The notes under the pieces: generated by a model
Seen by the model: only the letters and a program-made list of their open reading frames with translations
The model's database searches: none
Told to the model about the DNA's origin: nothing
Part shown: positions 56,783 through 58,024 of the stretch, in pieces
How positions within the stretch are numbered: the stretch's first letter is position 1
How the letters are laid out: each line of letters opens with the position of its first letter
Source: Ensifer sp. IC4062
GTDB taxonomy: Bacteria > Pseudomonadota > Alphaproteobacteria > Rhizobiales > Rhizobiaceae
Length of the DNA: 58,024 bases
Direction of reading: 5' to 3'
Assembly (NCBI RefSeq): GCF_020193575.1
Contig: NZ_JADYVD010000049.1
Location: 1 to 58,024, forward strand
Made by a program: the position numbers and the translations under genes

Positions 56783-57907
56783 ATGGCAGCCCAGCAATCC
56801 ACAAACATACCCTCGCTCGCCGTCATCATTCCCTGCTTCAATAATGCCGAGACGCTTGCTGAGGCGCTCGCAAGCGCACTCTCGCAGGACTACCCGGCCT
56901 TCGAAGTGCATGTCTGTGACAACGGCTCCTCAGACGACAGCCGGGAAATCATCGAGGCCCATACCTCGCCGCGACTGCGGGCGGCACTGCACCAGGACAC
57001 CGTGTCCCGCACTGACAATTGGAACCGCGCTTACGCCGCCGGCTCGGACGCGGATTACCTCGTCACCTTGCATGCAGATGATCGTCTCGCACCGGGGGCG
57101 CTGCAGGCGATTGCGCGCGCGGCAAGGCGCCGCCCGGCCTTGGTCCACGGTCGCTTCCGTCAGATCACCTATGACGGCGCGCCCATACCCGGTCACCGTT
57201 TTCCATGGAGCTACAGCAACAATGGCGAAAGATTCCGGGAACTGCTGCTGCTCAACAACATGATTGCGATGCCGGGCGCGACCATCCGAACCGATGTCTT
57301 CTTTAAGGCGGGCTGCTGGGACCCCGCATGGCAATACCTGCAGGACATGGAGTTGTGGTGGCGCTGCGGCGAACTCGGCGAGGTGGCCTATGTCGCCGGG
57401 CTTCTCGGCGACCACCGGGCCTACAAGCAGCCACAGGCGCTGCACCGGCACGCCGAGGAGCACCTCCGCTGGGCGGCTGGTAAGCTCTGCACTGCCCCCT
57501 CAACCCGTCTGCGCCAAGCGGCGGCGGACGGGCTCCGTGCCTATCTCAACCGGCTGGAGGCAGAGGTGGTGGCGCTGCCGGAGGTTGGCGCCAATTTGGC
57601 CGAGCCGATACGGGCTGCCCGCATGGCGCTGGCGAACGGACCCAATCCGCGAGCGCATGCCCTTCATCGGCAACGCCTGCTGCGGGCGCTGGCTGCTTCC
57701 CGCTCGGCCGTCGCAAACGTCGTCGAGCGCCTGCCGCACCGCCAGGGGGGGGTAAGACGAGGCCTAACGGCGATCGGTACCGTCGTCGAAACGGCGGCGT
57801 TACCGGGAGAAATACCGCGACTTTGCAGGACACAATGTGTTGGAAATTCGCCGCTGCGGAGCCCACGCGCCGATCGCATTCTTTCCAAGTCATCCTTGAG
57901 GTTGCCT
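56783..57907 (+). CDS. Glycosyltransferase, family 2 (3' end uncertain)
   Basis: From ATG 56783 (GGAGG 6 bp upstream) the frame encodes a GT2 domain: SLAVIIPCFNNAETLAEAL, VHVCDNGSSDDSREIIE, LVTLHADDRLAPGAL (DxD) and later YLQDMELWWRCGELGE (catalytic ED-like motif). Good homology-like sequence continues to about residue 320. At 57745-57752 there is a run of eight G; with seven G the frame would stop at once (TAA). As written, the frame has no stop and runs in frame into exoB, so the true C-terminus is unclear. It is the probable decorating transferase of the operon. Confidence 0.82.
57745..57752 (+). other. G8 homopolymer near the 3' end of the GT2 gene
   Basis: Eight consecutive G (57745-57752). 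Loss of one G places TAA directly after the tract; the present length keeps the frame open into exoB. Possible slippage site or sequencing/assembly error. Confidence 0.6.
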
Positions 57908-58024
57908 GTGCAGAACAACAACATTCTTGTCGTCGGCGGCGCCGGATATATCGGCTCCCATACTTGCCTCCAGCTAGCCGCCAAAGGCTACCAGCCCATC
58001 GTCTACGACAACCTCTCGAACGGT
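57908..58024 (+). CDS. exoB: UDP-glucose 4-epimerase, N-terminus (3' truncated by window)
   Basis: This is the first 39 codons of an extended SDR epimerase, which interconverts UDP-glucose and UDP-galactose for polysaccharide synthesis. NILVVGGAGYIGSHTCLQLA is the NAD-binding GxxGxxG fingerprint and PIVYDNLSNG the ribose-binding Asp loop. From memory the N-terminus is nearly identical to S. meliloti ExoB, hence the symbol. The likely start is GTG 57908 with TTGAGG upstream. The remainder lies beyond the window. It is in the same frame as the preceding glycosyltransferase without an intervening stop. Confidence 0.9.
   Translation, partial: MQNNNILVVGGAGYIGSHTCLQLAAKGYQPIVYDNLSNG

Overview
The window looks like a piece of a Sinorhizobium/Ensifer-type alphaproteobacterial replicon, possibly a megaplasmid or chromid. 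This rests on high GC, dense 4-bp ATGA gene overlaps, many polyol/purine ABC importers, an HWE-family histidine kinase, a Rhizobium-type intergenic mosaic repeat, and Exo-type polysaccharide genes ending in an exoB start whose N-terminus I recall as nearly identical to S. meliloti ExoB. No database search was run; family names rest on motifs I can read in the sequence.

Layout. (1) 1-9.5 kb, mixed genes: the end of a type II NADH dehydrogenase, a membrane class III nucleotide cyclase overlapping a DUF3307 gene, a stress-type short-chain dehydrogenase, a PHB-depolymerase-family esterase, a five-PAS HWE histidine kinase with a lone receiver, then debris (remnants of a TPR cyclase and of a transposase). 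(2) 9.6-21.6 kb, carbohydrate region: a five-component ABC importer (binding protein, two permeases, a 70-residue membrane protein, two ATPases), a mosaic repeat, a DhaK-DhaL fusion, then DhaL, DhaM, HPr, enzyme I, a small HTH-like protein and a second DhaK. It appears to import a three- or four-carbon polyol/ketose and phosphorylate it with PEP- and ATP-dependent kinases. (3) 21.8-30.0 kb, minus strand: one tightly packed eight-gene operon with a separate Rieske protein, a Rieske-less mononuclear iron oxygenase subunit, a GST-like protein, an 8-oxoguanine/guanine-type deaminase and a complete BMP-type (purine nucleoside) ABC importer. The architecture resembles the NdmC/NdmD/NdmE N7-demethylase of caffeine degraders, so I predict uptake, N-demethylation and deamination of an N-methylated purine. 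This is the most exciting system in the window. (4) 30.1-31.8 kb: a degenerate acylphosphatase-like gene and a Phd/PIN toxin-antitoxin pair with a perfect palindromic operator.

(5) 31.8-58.0 kb: an exopolysaccharide locus distinct from classical succinoglycan gene order. It has a GMC oxidoreductase and glycosyltransferases, a polymerase, ExoF-, ExoP- and ExoY-like export/priming proteins, a Crp-type regulator, two GT4 glycosyltransferases, a GH16 glycanase, an ExoX-like inhibitor, GDP-mannose synthesis genes, a flippase, and a second operon (GDPD-like, HAD, tandem nucleotidyltransferases, GT2, exoB) that may build and attach a nucleotide-activated decoration. Three intergenic regions here carry CRP-like palindromes, two of them inside a 41-bp block conserved at 39 positions. 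This suggests that the locally encoded Crp-type protein controls priming, sugar supply and decoration together. No rRNA, tRNA or CRISPR array was seen.
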